A DNA stretch of 64,000 bases from Glycomyces amatae. Lineage in GTDB: Bacteria; Actinomycetota; Actinomycetes; Mycobacteriales; Micromonosporaceae. Positions 52,949 to 61,753 of this stretch are shown piece after piece (position 1 is the stretch's first letter; each line of letters starts with the position of its first letter). The notes beneath the pieces are model-generated. The model had not been told where the DNA came from, searched no databases, and saw nothing but the letters and a program-made list of their open reading frames with translations. The DNA lies in NCBI RefSeq assembly GCF_020991375.1, contig NZ_JAJLQZ010000009.1, positions 124,001 to 188,000 of the forward strand, given 5' to 3'. Both the position numbers and the translations under genes were made by a program.

Positions 52949-53545
52949 ATGGCCTTCACACGTTTCCGCGCCCTGCTCGCGCTGCTCGCCGTACTTCTGG
53001 CCGCCGCCGGGTTCGGCCTCGGGCGGCTCACCGCCGAGCCCTCCGCCCCCGGCGAGGGCTCGGTCGAGGTCGGCTTCGCCCGCGACATGATCCGCCACCA
53101 CGAGCAGGCCGTCCTCATGGCCCAGCTGGCCTACGACCACGCCGAGGACCCCCTCGTCAAGGCGATCGGCTACGACATCGCCCTGAGCCAGCAGCACCAG
53201 ATCGGCATGATGACCCGCTGGCTCGAGGAGTGGCAGGTGCCCGCCACCGGCGAGGCGCCGCCGATGGCCTGGATGGGCCATCACGAATCGCATGCCGAAG
53301 GCGACGACGCACTCATGCCCGGCATGGCCTCCCCGGCGCAACTCGACGACCTCGCCGAGGCGACCGGACCGTCATTCGAAACGCGATTCCTGGAACTCAT
53401 GATCGATCACCACACCGCCGGAGTCGACATGGCCTCCTACGCCGCCGAACACGCTTCCGTGGACCACGTCCGCACGCTCGCGGCGGGTATGGTGGAGGCT
53501 CAAAGGAACGAAGTGGTCATGATGAGCGATATGCTTAACAATTAA
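52949..53545 (+). CDS. DUF305 protein
   Basis: A 198-aa exported protein: a membrane anchor or signal at residues about 5-27, then two DUF305/ferritin-like helical repeats: FARDMIRHHEQAVLMAQLA … QQHQIGMMTRWLEEW and FLELMIDHHTAGVDMASYAAEHA … QRNEVVMMSDML. His and Met are abundant, as in metal-handling members. It begins 5 bases after the exporter stop and is probably in the same operon. Why such a protein belongs here is unknown. Its last codons are unusually AT-rich. Confidence 0.82.
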   Translation: MAFTRFRALLALLAVLLAAAGFGLGRLTAEPSAPGEGSVEVGFARDMIRHHEQAVLMAQLAYDHAEDPLVKAIGYDIALSQQHQIGMMTRWLEEWQVPATGEAPPMAWMGHHESHAEGDDALMPGMASPAQLDDLAEATGPSFETRFLELMIDHHTAGVDMASYAAEHASVDHVRTLAAGMVEAQRNEVVMMSDMLNN

Positions 53546-53555
53546 AGGAAACCAG

Positions 53556-53666
53556 ATGTTAGCACCATTGTGCCCGTTGCCTTCCGTCCCTGATCCGGCG
53601 ATGCGCACCGCACCGTCCGCGCCGCAGAACCGAACGCAAAGGACAGTCACGACACCATGCCTTTGA
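53556..53666 (+). CDS. Possible 36-aa upstream frame with a TTA codon
   Basis: AAAGGA precedes an ATG at 53556. The frame's second codon is the rare TTA, and its TGA overlaps the start of the FtsX-type gene (ATG at 53657). Codon bias is poor. It could be a leader frame coupling translation, or chance. Confidence 0.25.
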   Translation: MLAPLCPLPSVPDPAMRTAPSAPQNRTQRTVTTPCL

Positions 53667-56155
53667 ACACCGGCCGTTCGAATGACACCCGGCGGCGAGA
53701 ACCCGGCGACGCGGACCTCCGCGTCGGCTCGGTCGGCTCGCTCACCGCCCTGGCCGCCCGCCTGGCCTGGGGCCAGCGCCGCCGCCACGCCCTGACGTTC
53801 TGCGCCGCCGTCGTCGGCATCGCCTTCGTAGCCGGGACGCTCATCTTCACCGACGGCGTCCGCGCCGCCATCGAGGAGCGCTCCCAGGCCCGCTACGCCG
53901 CCACCGACGCGGCCGTGCGCCCTGCCGACGGTGAGAGCCCCCTCGACCCCGGCCTGGTCGACCGCGTCGCCGCAGCGCCCGGCGTCGCCGCCGCCTCCGG
54001 CCGGATCCAGGCTGGCGGCGAACTCACCGGCCCCGACGGCGAGACCCTGCCCGGCATGGTCCTCGCCGTCCCCGCCGAGGTGCCGCTGCGCTCGTTCGAC
54101 CTCCTCGAAGGCGCCCACCCCGCCGCCTCCGGCGACGCCCTCGTCGACCCCGGCACCGCCGAGCGCCTCGGCCTCGCCGTCGGCGACGCCTTTACCGCCG
54201 AGAGCGGCGCCGGCGAGCCGACGACCCTGCGCCTCACCGGCATCGCGCGCACCGAGGGCACGCCCTACGACGCGAACCGGTTGGCCGCCGTCCTCCCCGA
54301 GACCGCCCTGGCGCTCGCGGGCGCCGACGGCTACAGCGAGATCATCGCCGCCGCCGAGCCCGGCACCGACGCCGCCGGGCTCGCCGCGGCCCTCGGCGCC
54401 GAGCTCGGCGCCGGCGTCACCGTCCTCACCGGGGGCGAACTCGTCGCCGAGGAGCGCGAACGGGCCTTCCAGAACGTCGACCTCATCCTCCAGGTCCTCA
54501 ACGTGTTCGTCCTCATCGCGATCGTCACCGCCGCGTTCGTCATCGCGAACGGCTTCTCGATCACCCTCGCCCAGCGCACCCGCCAGCTCGCGACCCTGCG
54601 CCTCATCGGACTCACCCGCGGCCAGCTCTCCCGCCTCGCCCTCGCCGAGGCCGCCCTCATGGGCCTGGCCGCCTCGCTCCTGGGCCTCGCCGCGGGCGCG
54701 GCGATCGCCCGCGGCCTGAGCGCGGTGCTCGCCTCCTCGGGAACGCCCACCGAGCTCGGCGCGATCGGAGCGCGGACCGCCGCGATCACCCTCGCCGTCG
54801 GCATCATCGTCACCGTCGCCAGCGCCTACCTCCCTGCCCGCAAGGCCGCCCGCACCGCCGCGATCCAGGCCCTGCGCGAGAGCGCCACCGCCGCCGGGAC
54901 CGGCGCCGGACGCGCGCGCCTCGCTCTCGGCGCCACAGCCCTGGCCGCAGCGGCCGCCCTCTGGGCGCTCGCACTGGACGCGGGCTTGATCGCACTCCTG
55001 CTCAGCGGCGTGCTCGGCTTCACCGGCACCGTCCTGGTCCTGCCCGCCCTCGTCCCGGCCTTCGCCTGGCTCGTCGACCGGATGCCCCTGGGACGCACAC
55101 CGGTCCGCCTGGCCGTGCGCCAGGTGGCCCGCAACCGGCGCCGCGCCGCCGGAGCCGCCGCGGCGATCGTCCTGTGCACCGCCCTCGTCTCGGCCGTCCT
55201 CATCGGCACCCACTCGGCGCGCACCAGCGTCGAGCACGAGGCGGCCCGCGAGTACCCCGCCGACTTCTCGCTCTCGGGCGGCGCCCTCCCGGACGCGCTC
55301 CTGGACGACCTGCGGGCCCTGCCCGCGCTCGACGCCGTCCACGCCCGCCGCACCGGCGAGGTCGACGGCCTCACCGTGACCTCCACCGACCCGGCCATCG
55401 CCGCCCGCGCCGGCCTCGACCTCCGCTTCGACACCGGACCCTCCGTCGCCGTCGCGGCACCCGCCGCCGCCGAGCACGGCTGGGCAGTGGGCGACACCAT
55501 CGCCGTCGGCGACACCGCGGTCACCGTGGCCGACGTGTTCCCCGTCGGTGACGACCCCGCGCCCCTGGCCGGATTCGACCTGCTCACCGACGAGGCCGGG
55601 GCCGCGGCGATCCTGCCCGAGACCCCAGTCTCCACGATCGAGGTCCTCGCGCCGCGCACCGCCGGCGCCGACGTCGCCGCCGTGGCCGCCGCCTATCCGG
55701 GCGTCAGCGTCAACGACCTCATCGCCTACCGCGACAGCCGCACCGCCGGCATCGATCTCGTCCTGCGCGCCATGCTCGCGCTGCTGGCCCTGTCGATGCT
55801 CATCTCCGCCGTGGGCCTGGCCAACATGCTCAGCCTCTCGATGTACGAACGCATCCGCGAGCACGGGACCCTCCGCGCACTCGGCACCACCCGCGGCGGC
55901 CTGCGCGCCATGGTCACCACCGAGTCGGTGCTCGTCACGGTCCTCGGGGCCGCCGTCGGCCTCGCCCTCGGCTTCGCCGGGGCCTACGGCGCGATCGCGG
56001 TGGTGGCCGCCGAGCAGCCGGTCGCGCTCGCCGTCCCGTACGGCCACCTCGCCGCGCTGGTGGCCGCGACCATGGCCGCGGCCGTCCTCGCCGCACTCGT
56101 GCCCGCTTCGAAAGCCGCCAGGGCCAACATCATCGCCAACCTCCGCACCGAGTGA
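53657..56155 (+). CDS. FtsX/MacB-type ABC transporter permease
   Basis: An 832-aa membrane protein with the layout of large FtsX permeases: N-terminal helix, periplasm-side MacB-PCD domain, three helices (about 280-390), a central helix pair (about 425-465), a second extracellular domain and a final three-helix FtsX unit (about 700-825). No ATP-binding subunit is encoded beside it, although most such permeases have one. In lanthipeptide clusters ABC permeases often give self-immunity, so that role is plausible here. Confidence 0.85.
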   Translation: MPLNTGRSNDTRRREPGDADLRVGSVGSLTALAARLAWGQRRRHALTFCAAVVGIAFVAGTLIFTDGVRAAIEERSQARYAATDAAVRPADGESPLDPGLVDRVAAAPGVAAASGRIQAGGELTGPDGETLPGMVLAVPAEVPLRSFDLLEGAHPAASGDALVDPGTAERLGLAVGDAFTAESGAGEPTTLRLTGIARTEGTPYDANRLAAVLPETALALAGADGYSEIIAAAEPGTDAAGLAAALGAELGAGVTVLTGGELVAEERERAFQNVDLILQVLNVFVLIAIVTAAFVIANGFSITLAQRTRQLATLRLIGLTRGQLSRLALAEAALMGLAASLLGLAAGAAIARGLSAVLASSGTPTELGAIGARTAAITLAVGIIVTVASAYLPARKAARTAAIQALRESATAAGTGAGRARLALGATALAAAAALWALALDAGLIALLLSGVLGFTGTVLVLPALVPAFAWLVDRMPLGRTPVRLAVRQVARNRRRAAGAAAAIVLCTALVSAVLIGTHSARTSVEHEAAREYPADFSLSGGALPDALLDDLRALPALDAVHARRTGEVDGLTVTSTDPAIAARAGLDLRFDTGPSVAVAAPAAAEHGWAVGDTIAVGDTAVTVADVFPVGDDPAPLAGFDLLTDEAGAAAILPETPVSTIEVLAPRTAGADVAAVAAAYPGVSVNDLIAYRDSRTAGIDLVLRAMLALLALSMLISAVGLANMLSLSMYERIREHGTLRALGTTRGGLRAMVTTESVLVTVLGAAVGLALGFAGAYGAIAVVAAEQPVALAVPYGHLAALVAATMAAAVLAALVPASKAARANIIANLRTE

Positions 56156-56216
56156 CCCGCTCCCGACGTCCTGCCTGCCGTGCCCGCCAGTCGAGTACCA
56201 CCCCGAGGAGAACACG

Positions 56217-56969
56217 GTGAGTGTCAACCCGAAGGCCTCTCGCGCCTTCCCGCGACAGCGGGGACGCTTCGAACGGGTCGACACGGCCCCGCCCGTCCCG
56301 CCGAACCCGGTCGACGCCCTGGCCCTGGAGACCGTCGTCGTCCATCCCGTCGACTTCTACCGCTCGGTCATCATCGACACCCTGACCCGCGATGACGGCA
56401 TCGTCGTCCGCGACCAGTTCGGGGACTACGAACTCCTGGCCTCGTGCCCCGCGCTGACCAAGGCCCACCTGGTGGTCCTCGGCTTCGACGACACGGCGAC
56501 CAGCCTGGACACCGTCGCGTTCGCGATGCGCCGATGTCGCGGCCTTCCCGTGGTCCTGTGCGCCAACGTCTCCGGTGACCGCATGGTCGCCCGGACGGTC
56601 CGGCTCGGTGCCGAGGCCTGCCTCATCAACCCCACCAGCGGCGACGAGATCCTCATCGCGGTGCGAGCCGTCGCCCGGATGCGGGACCGCCAAGTGCTCG
56701 TCGTACCGCCCGGCTTCGCCGACAGCCTCGAACCGGCGCCGATCGACCGCCTCACCCGCCGCGAGACCGAGATCCTCTCCCTCGTCGGGAAGGGACTGTC
56801 CAACCGGCAGATCAGCCGGTCCCTGGAGATGTCCGAGGGCACCGTGAAGCGGCATCTGCACAACGTCTACCGCAAGATGCAGGTGGGCAGCCGCACCGAG
56901 GCCGTGCGCCAGGCCCTTCAGTCAGGGGTCCTCGGCATCGGCGACGTCACGGCCCGCCCAGGCGGCTGA
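56217..56969 (+). CDS. LuxR/NarL-type regulator with atypical receiver
   Basis: A 250-aa protein with a C-terminal LuxR helix-turn-helix (LTRRETEILSLVGKGLSNRQISRSLEMSEGTVKRHLHNVYRKMQVGSRTEA). The N-terminal receiver-like domain lacks the usual phosphorylated Asp context (LVVLGFDDTATSLD) and has CLINP where the conserved Lys is expected. There is no kinase gene beside it. It is probably a phosphorylation-independent pathway regulator of the lanthipeptide genes. The start is GTG, with GAGGAG 7 bases upstream. Confidence 0.85.
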   Translation: MSVNPKASRAFPRQRGRFERVDTAPPVPPNPVDALALETVVVHPVDFYRSVIIDTLTRDDGIVVRDQFGDYELLASCPALTKAHLVVLGFDDTATSLDTVAFAMRRCRGLPVVLCANVSGDRMVARTVRLGAEACLINPTSGDEILIAVRAVARMRDRQVLVVPPGFADSLEPAPIDRLTRRETEILSLVGKGLSNRQISRSLEMSEGTVKRHLHNVYRKMQVGSRTEAVRQALQSGVLGIGDVTARPGG

Positions 56970-56982
56970 GGCGGCTCAGCCG
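56963..56982. terminator. Bidirectional hairpin overlapping two stop codons
   Basis: CGGCTGAG (56963-56970) and CTCAGCCG (56975-56982), 8-bp stem and 4-base loop, between the convergent luxR and lacI genes. Confidence 0.65.
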
Positions 56983-57971
56983 GTCGACTCGCGCACCATG
57001 AGCCGGAACGGGGCGGTGTGCTCCTCCGGCGGCCTGGAGGGGTCCTCGATGCGCGACACGATGAGCGACACCGCCCGCTCCGCCATCCACCGGTGGTCCG
57101 GCGCCACCGACGTGATCGCCGGGACCGTGTAGACCGCGTACGGGATGTCGTCGAACCCGGCCACCCGCACGTCCTCGGGGCAGCGCAGCCCCAGGTCCGC
57201 CAGGCCGCGCAGGACCCCCATCGCCACGGTGTCCGTGACCGCGACGACCCCGTCGAAGTCCACGCCCGCCGCGTGCAGGGTGTGGACCGCCTTCCGGCCG
57301 TCCTCGGCGCCCATGCCCGACAGGGACACCAGCGCCGGATCGGGCCCGATCCCGGCCGCCTCCAGGGCCTCCATGTAGCCGCGGTGGCGCCGCGAGACCA
57401 CGTGCACGCCCTCCAGGCTCCGGCCGGTGACGTTCGCGATCCTGGTGCAGCCGCGCTCGACGAGGTGCTCGGTCGCGGCCCGCGTGCCCGCCTCGTTCGC
57501 CATCCCCACGTGGTCGATGCTGGCCCCGAAGTCCCGCTCGCCGAGCATCACGATCGGGAAGTCGCCCCAGGTCTGGCCCTGCTCGCGCGGGTCGAGCGTC
57601 ACCGCGCTGAGGATGAGCCCGTCGAACTGGAGCTTGTGGGACTGCGCGATGGTGGCGGCCTCGCCCTCGGCCCCGGCGCCGGTCTGCTCGATCGCGACGT
57701 GGAAGCCGTGCGCCTTGGCGGCCTCGATGACGTGCGCGCCGAGCATCCCGAAGTAGGCCTGGTCGACGCCGGGCACCGCGAAGCCGATGACCCCGGTGCG
57801 CCCGGCCTTGAGCGTGCGGGCGTTGACGTTGAGGCGGTAGCCCGACTCTTGGATCGCCTCGAGGACGCGCCGCCGCACGGGCTCGCTCACCCCGGCCCGG
57901 TTGTTGACGACGTTGGACACGGTCATCTTGGAGACCCCCGCCAACCGCGCCACGTCGCTCATCGTCACCAT
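56976..57971 (-). CDS. LacI-family sugar-responsive repressor
   Basis: A 331-aa protein with the LacI helix-turn-helix and hinge (SDVARLAGVSKMTVSNVVNNRAGVSEPVRRRVLEAIQESGYRLN) and a periplasmic-binding-protein-like effector domain (FDGLILSAVTLDP … FDGVVAVTDTVAMGVLRGLADLGLRCPEDVRVAGFDDIPYA). It lies downstream of, and on the same strand as, the arabinofuranosidase gene, which it probably controls. MSDV at 57962 is an alternative start. Confidence 0.9.
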   Translation of the reverse strand: MVTMSDVARLAGVSKMTVSNVVNNRAGVSEPVRRRVLEAIQESGYRLNVNARTLKAGRTGVIGFAVPGVDQAYFGMLGAHVIEAAKAHGFHVAIEQTGAGAEGEAATIAQSHKLQFDGLILSAVTLDPREQGQTWGDFPIVMLGERDFGASIDHVGMANEAGTRAATEHLVERGCTRIANVTGRSLEGVHVVSRRHRGYMEALEAAGIGPDPALVSLSGMGAEDGRKAVHTLHAAGVDFDGVVAVTDTVAMGVLRGLADLGLRCPEDVRVAGFDDIPYAVYTVPAITSVAPDHRWMAERAVSLIVSRIEDPSRPPEEHTAPFRLMVRESTG

Positions 57972-58105
57972 GTCAAGTCCTGCCTTCGCTCGCTGCCGGT
58001 CCTCCTATGCTGCCACCAGCCGGCCCGGCGCCCTTGGCGGGCGCCCGCGGCGGCGACGCCAGGTCACCGCCATCGCCGCCGCGGGCCTGTGCGTCCACAA
58101 GGGTC

Positions 58106-58143
58106 CGCCTGGTCCGCGCCGGGCGCCCGGCGCGGACCAGGCG
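58106..58143. terminator. Perfect 19-bp palindromic terminator
   Basis: Inverted repeat 58106-58124 / 58125-58143, five bases after the arabinofuranosidase stop on the minus strand; it can form a 17-bp stem with a 4-base loop. It separates that gene from lacI. Confidence 0.92.
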
Positions 58144-58148
58144 GCCGC

Positions 58149-59678
<1,530 letters not shown>

Positions 59679-59708
59679 GGGTGCCTTCCTCGGCGGGACT
59701 GAGCGATG

Positions 59709-59775
59709 TTTATCGGTAAAGCGGCTTCACTCTACCCGGTGTCCGGACATCGTTGTCAAGCCCCGAGAAGCGCTT
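59709..59775 (-). promoter_or_regulatory. LacI-type operators in the arabinofuranosidase promoter
   Basis: On the minus strand TTGACA (59757-59752), then 19 bases, TAGAGT. Flanking it are two palindromes with the central CG typical of LacI proteins: AAGCGCTT (59768-59775, within TTGCAAGCGCTTC) upstream, and TTTATCGGTAAA (59709-59720, imperfect) downstream. A third palindrome, TGTCCGGACA, lies in the spacer. Confidence 0.55.
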
Positions 59776-59779
59776 GCAA

Positions 59780-60032
59780 TCAGACTCTATTCATTAGATA
59801 TATCGACTCCGAGGTTTAGCACCTCCTCCATGGACCGGCGCCGCGCAGAGCCGAGAAGACGAAACGGCGACAGCTGTGCTGTCACTCATCCTCGACAGCG
59901 GTGCCGCGTCCCGTTCCGTGAATCCGATCCGATACCGCTGGACACGGATGTGGCCCATGTGCTTCCATGCGTCATGGACGCGTCCCCCGCGCGCCGACGC
60001 CCCCGAGTCCGGCCCCGGAGAGGACCGCCCCG
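59780..60032. other. Leader region of pnuC, no recognised riboswitch
   Basis: The region between the divergent genes holds an AT-rich patch (59780-59815) probably carrying the plus-strand promoter, and a small hairpin GACAGC-TGT-GCTGTC (59869-59883). I looked for a conserved riboswitch core and found none. Confidence 0.35.
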
Positions 60033-60677
60033 ATGAACGCCCTCATGGACGTGCTCAACCTGCCCCTGTTCACCTTCTACGGCGCCGCCTACCCCACGAC
60101 CCTCGCCGAAGCGCTCGCGTTCGTGACCGGCGCGCTGTGCGTGTGGCTCGTCGCCCGCCAGCACCTCGCCAACTGGGGCATCGGCATCGCCAACTGCCTG
60201 CTGTTCATCCTGATCTTCACCGACAGCGGCCTGTACGCCGACGCCGCCCTCCAGCTGGTGTTCATCGCCCTGGGCGTCTACGGCTGGTGGAACTGGGTGA
60301 AGGGCGCGGGCGCCGCCGCCGTCGCGCTCCCGGTGAGCCGCACCGGCCGCCGCGAGTGGATCGGCCTCGCCGTCGCCGGCGCGGCCGGACTGGCCGCGAT
60401 CACGACGCTCCTGGCCGTGGCGACCGACTCGACCGTGCCCTTCTGGGACGCCCTGACCACCGTGCTGTCGCTGCTGGCGACGTACGGCCAGTGCCGCAAG
60501 CGCGTCGAGTCGTGGTACCTGTGGATCGCGGCCGACATCGTCTACGTGCCGCTCTACGCCTACAAGGGGCTCTACCTCACTGCGATCCTCTACGTCGGGT
60601 TCATGGCGCTGTGCGTGGCGGGGCTGCTCGCCTGGCGCCGGGACCTGCGGGTCCGGCCGGTGGAGGCGGCCGCGTGA
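60033..60677 (+). CDS. pnuC: Nicotinamide riboside transporter PnuC
   Basis: A 214-aa, seven-helix protein with the PnuC hallmarks VTGALCVWLVARQHLANWGIGIANCLLFILIFTDSGLYADAALQLVFIALGVYGWWNW and a conserved ESWYLWIAADIVYVPLYAYKGLYLTAILY segment near the end. It lets nicotinamide riboside enter by facilitated diffusion. The ATG at 60033 begins the family's usual N terminus. It overlaps nadR (GTGA at 60674-60677), whose kinase traps the substrate. Confidence 0.93.
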   Translation: MNALMDVLNLPLFTFYGAAYPTTLAEALAFVTGALCVWLVARQHLANWGIGIANCLLFILIFTDSGLYADAALQLVFIALGVYGWWNWVKGAGAAAVALPVSRTGRREWIGLAVAGAAGLAAITTLLAVATDSTVPFWDALTTVLSLLATYGQCRKRVESWYLWIAADIVYVPLYAYKGLYLTAILYVGFMALCVAGLLAWRRDLRVRPVEAAA

Positions 60678-61753
60678 GCCGGCCCGAGCACGGCCTGGTC
60701 CTGGGCAAGTTCTACCCGCCGCACGCCGGCCACCACCACCTGATCCGGACCGCCGAGGCCGGGTGCGAGCGGTTGACGGTCCTGGTCAGCCACGCCACCG
60801 TGGAGTCGATCCCGATGGAGGCGCGCATGGCCTGGCTCCAGGAGGCGCACCCGGGCGTGCGCGTCATCGGCGCGGTCGACGACGTCCACATGGACCTGCA
60901 TTCCGAGGAGGTCTGGAACGCGCACATGGCGGTCTTCAAGGCCGCCGTGCCCGAGCGCGTCGACGCGGTCTTCACCTCCGAGTCCTACGGGGAGGAGCTG
61001 GCGCGCCGCTTCGGCGCCGTCCACGTCGAGGTGGACCTGGACCGGGCGCGGTTCCCCGTCTCGGGCACGAAGGTCCGCGAGGATCCGGCCGGGTGCTGGG
61101 AGTACCTCGAGGGGCCGGTGCGGGCGGGGCTGGCGCTGCGGGTGGTCGCCGTGGGCGCGGAGTCGACCGGGACCACCACGGTCGCCGAGGATCTGGCCGC
61201 GCATTACCGGGGCCGGGGCGGGGTGTGGGCCGCGACGCGGTGCGTCCCCGAGTACGGGCGCGCCTTCAGCGAGGAGAGGCTCCGGGCGCTCCGGCGCGAG
61301 CGCCCGGGCGCGGTCTGGGCGGACGTCCGGTTCGCCACGGAGGACTTCCCGGTGATCGCCGAGCGGCAGAACGCGCTGGAGGAGGCCGCGGCCCGCGAGG
61401 GCGGGCCGGTCCTGTTCTGCGACACCGACGCGTTCGCGACCGCGGTCTGGCACGAGCGGTACGTCGGGGGCCGCAATCCGGGGGTCGAGCCGTTCGCCGC
61501 GGCCCTGCGCCACGACCTGTATCTGCTGGCCGACCATGAGGGCGTGCCGTTCGAGGACGACGGCCTGCGCGACGGCGAGGGGCTGCGGCCGTGGATGACC
61601 GGGCGTTTCGAACAGGAGCTCGAGCGCACCGGCCGCCCGTACGTGATGCTCCGCGGCCCCCGTGAGGCGCGTCTGGCGCAGGCGGTGGCGGCCGTCGACG
61701 AGCTGATCGGCAGGGGCTGGCGGTTCGCGGCGCCCCTGCCGGAGTACCGCTAG
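60674..61753 (+). CDS. nadR: NadR-type NMN adenylyltransferase / nicotinamide riboside kinase
   Basis: A 359-aa bifunctional enzyme. The N-terminal adenylyltransferase has GKFYPPHAGHHHLI (HxGH motif) and SGTKVRE. The C-terminal riboside kinase has a P-loop GAESTGTTT at residues 161-169, in which the normally invariant Lys is Thr167, followed by CDTDAFATAVWHERY. It phosphorylates imported nicotinamide riboside and adenylates NMN to NAD. No N-terminal helix-turn-helix is present. It is coupled to pnuC. Confidence 0.9.
   Translation: MSRPEHGLVLGKFYPPHAGHHHLIRTAEAGCERLTVLVSHATVESIPMEARMAWLQEAHPGVRVIGAVDDVHMDLHSEEVWNAHMAVFKAAVPERVDAVFTSESYGEELARRFGAVHVEVDLDRARFPVSGTKVREDPAGCWEYLEGPVRAGLALRVVAVGAESTGTTTVAEDLAAHYRGRGGVWAATRCVPEYGRAFSEERLRALRRERPGAVWADVRFATEDFPVIAERQNALEEAAAREGGPVLFCDTDAFATAVWHERYVGGRNPGVEPFAAALRHDLYLLADHEGVPFEDDGLRDGEGLRPWMTGRFEQELERTGRPYVMLRGPREARLAQAVAAVDELIGRGWRFAAPLPEYR

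Noticed and set aside
53372-56284. Minus-strand open frame of 970 codons
   Set aside because: It lies antisense to the FtsX-type permease, is very rich in Gly/Arg/Asp/Glu, and has no domain. It is the usual high-GC shadow frame.
59780-60032. Possible NAD-related riboswitch before pnuC
   Set aside because: Only a 6-bp hairpin was seen; none of the conserved cores I know could be recognised.
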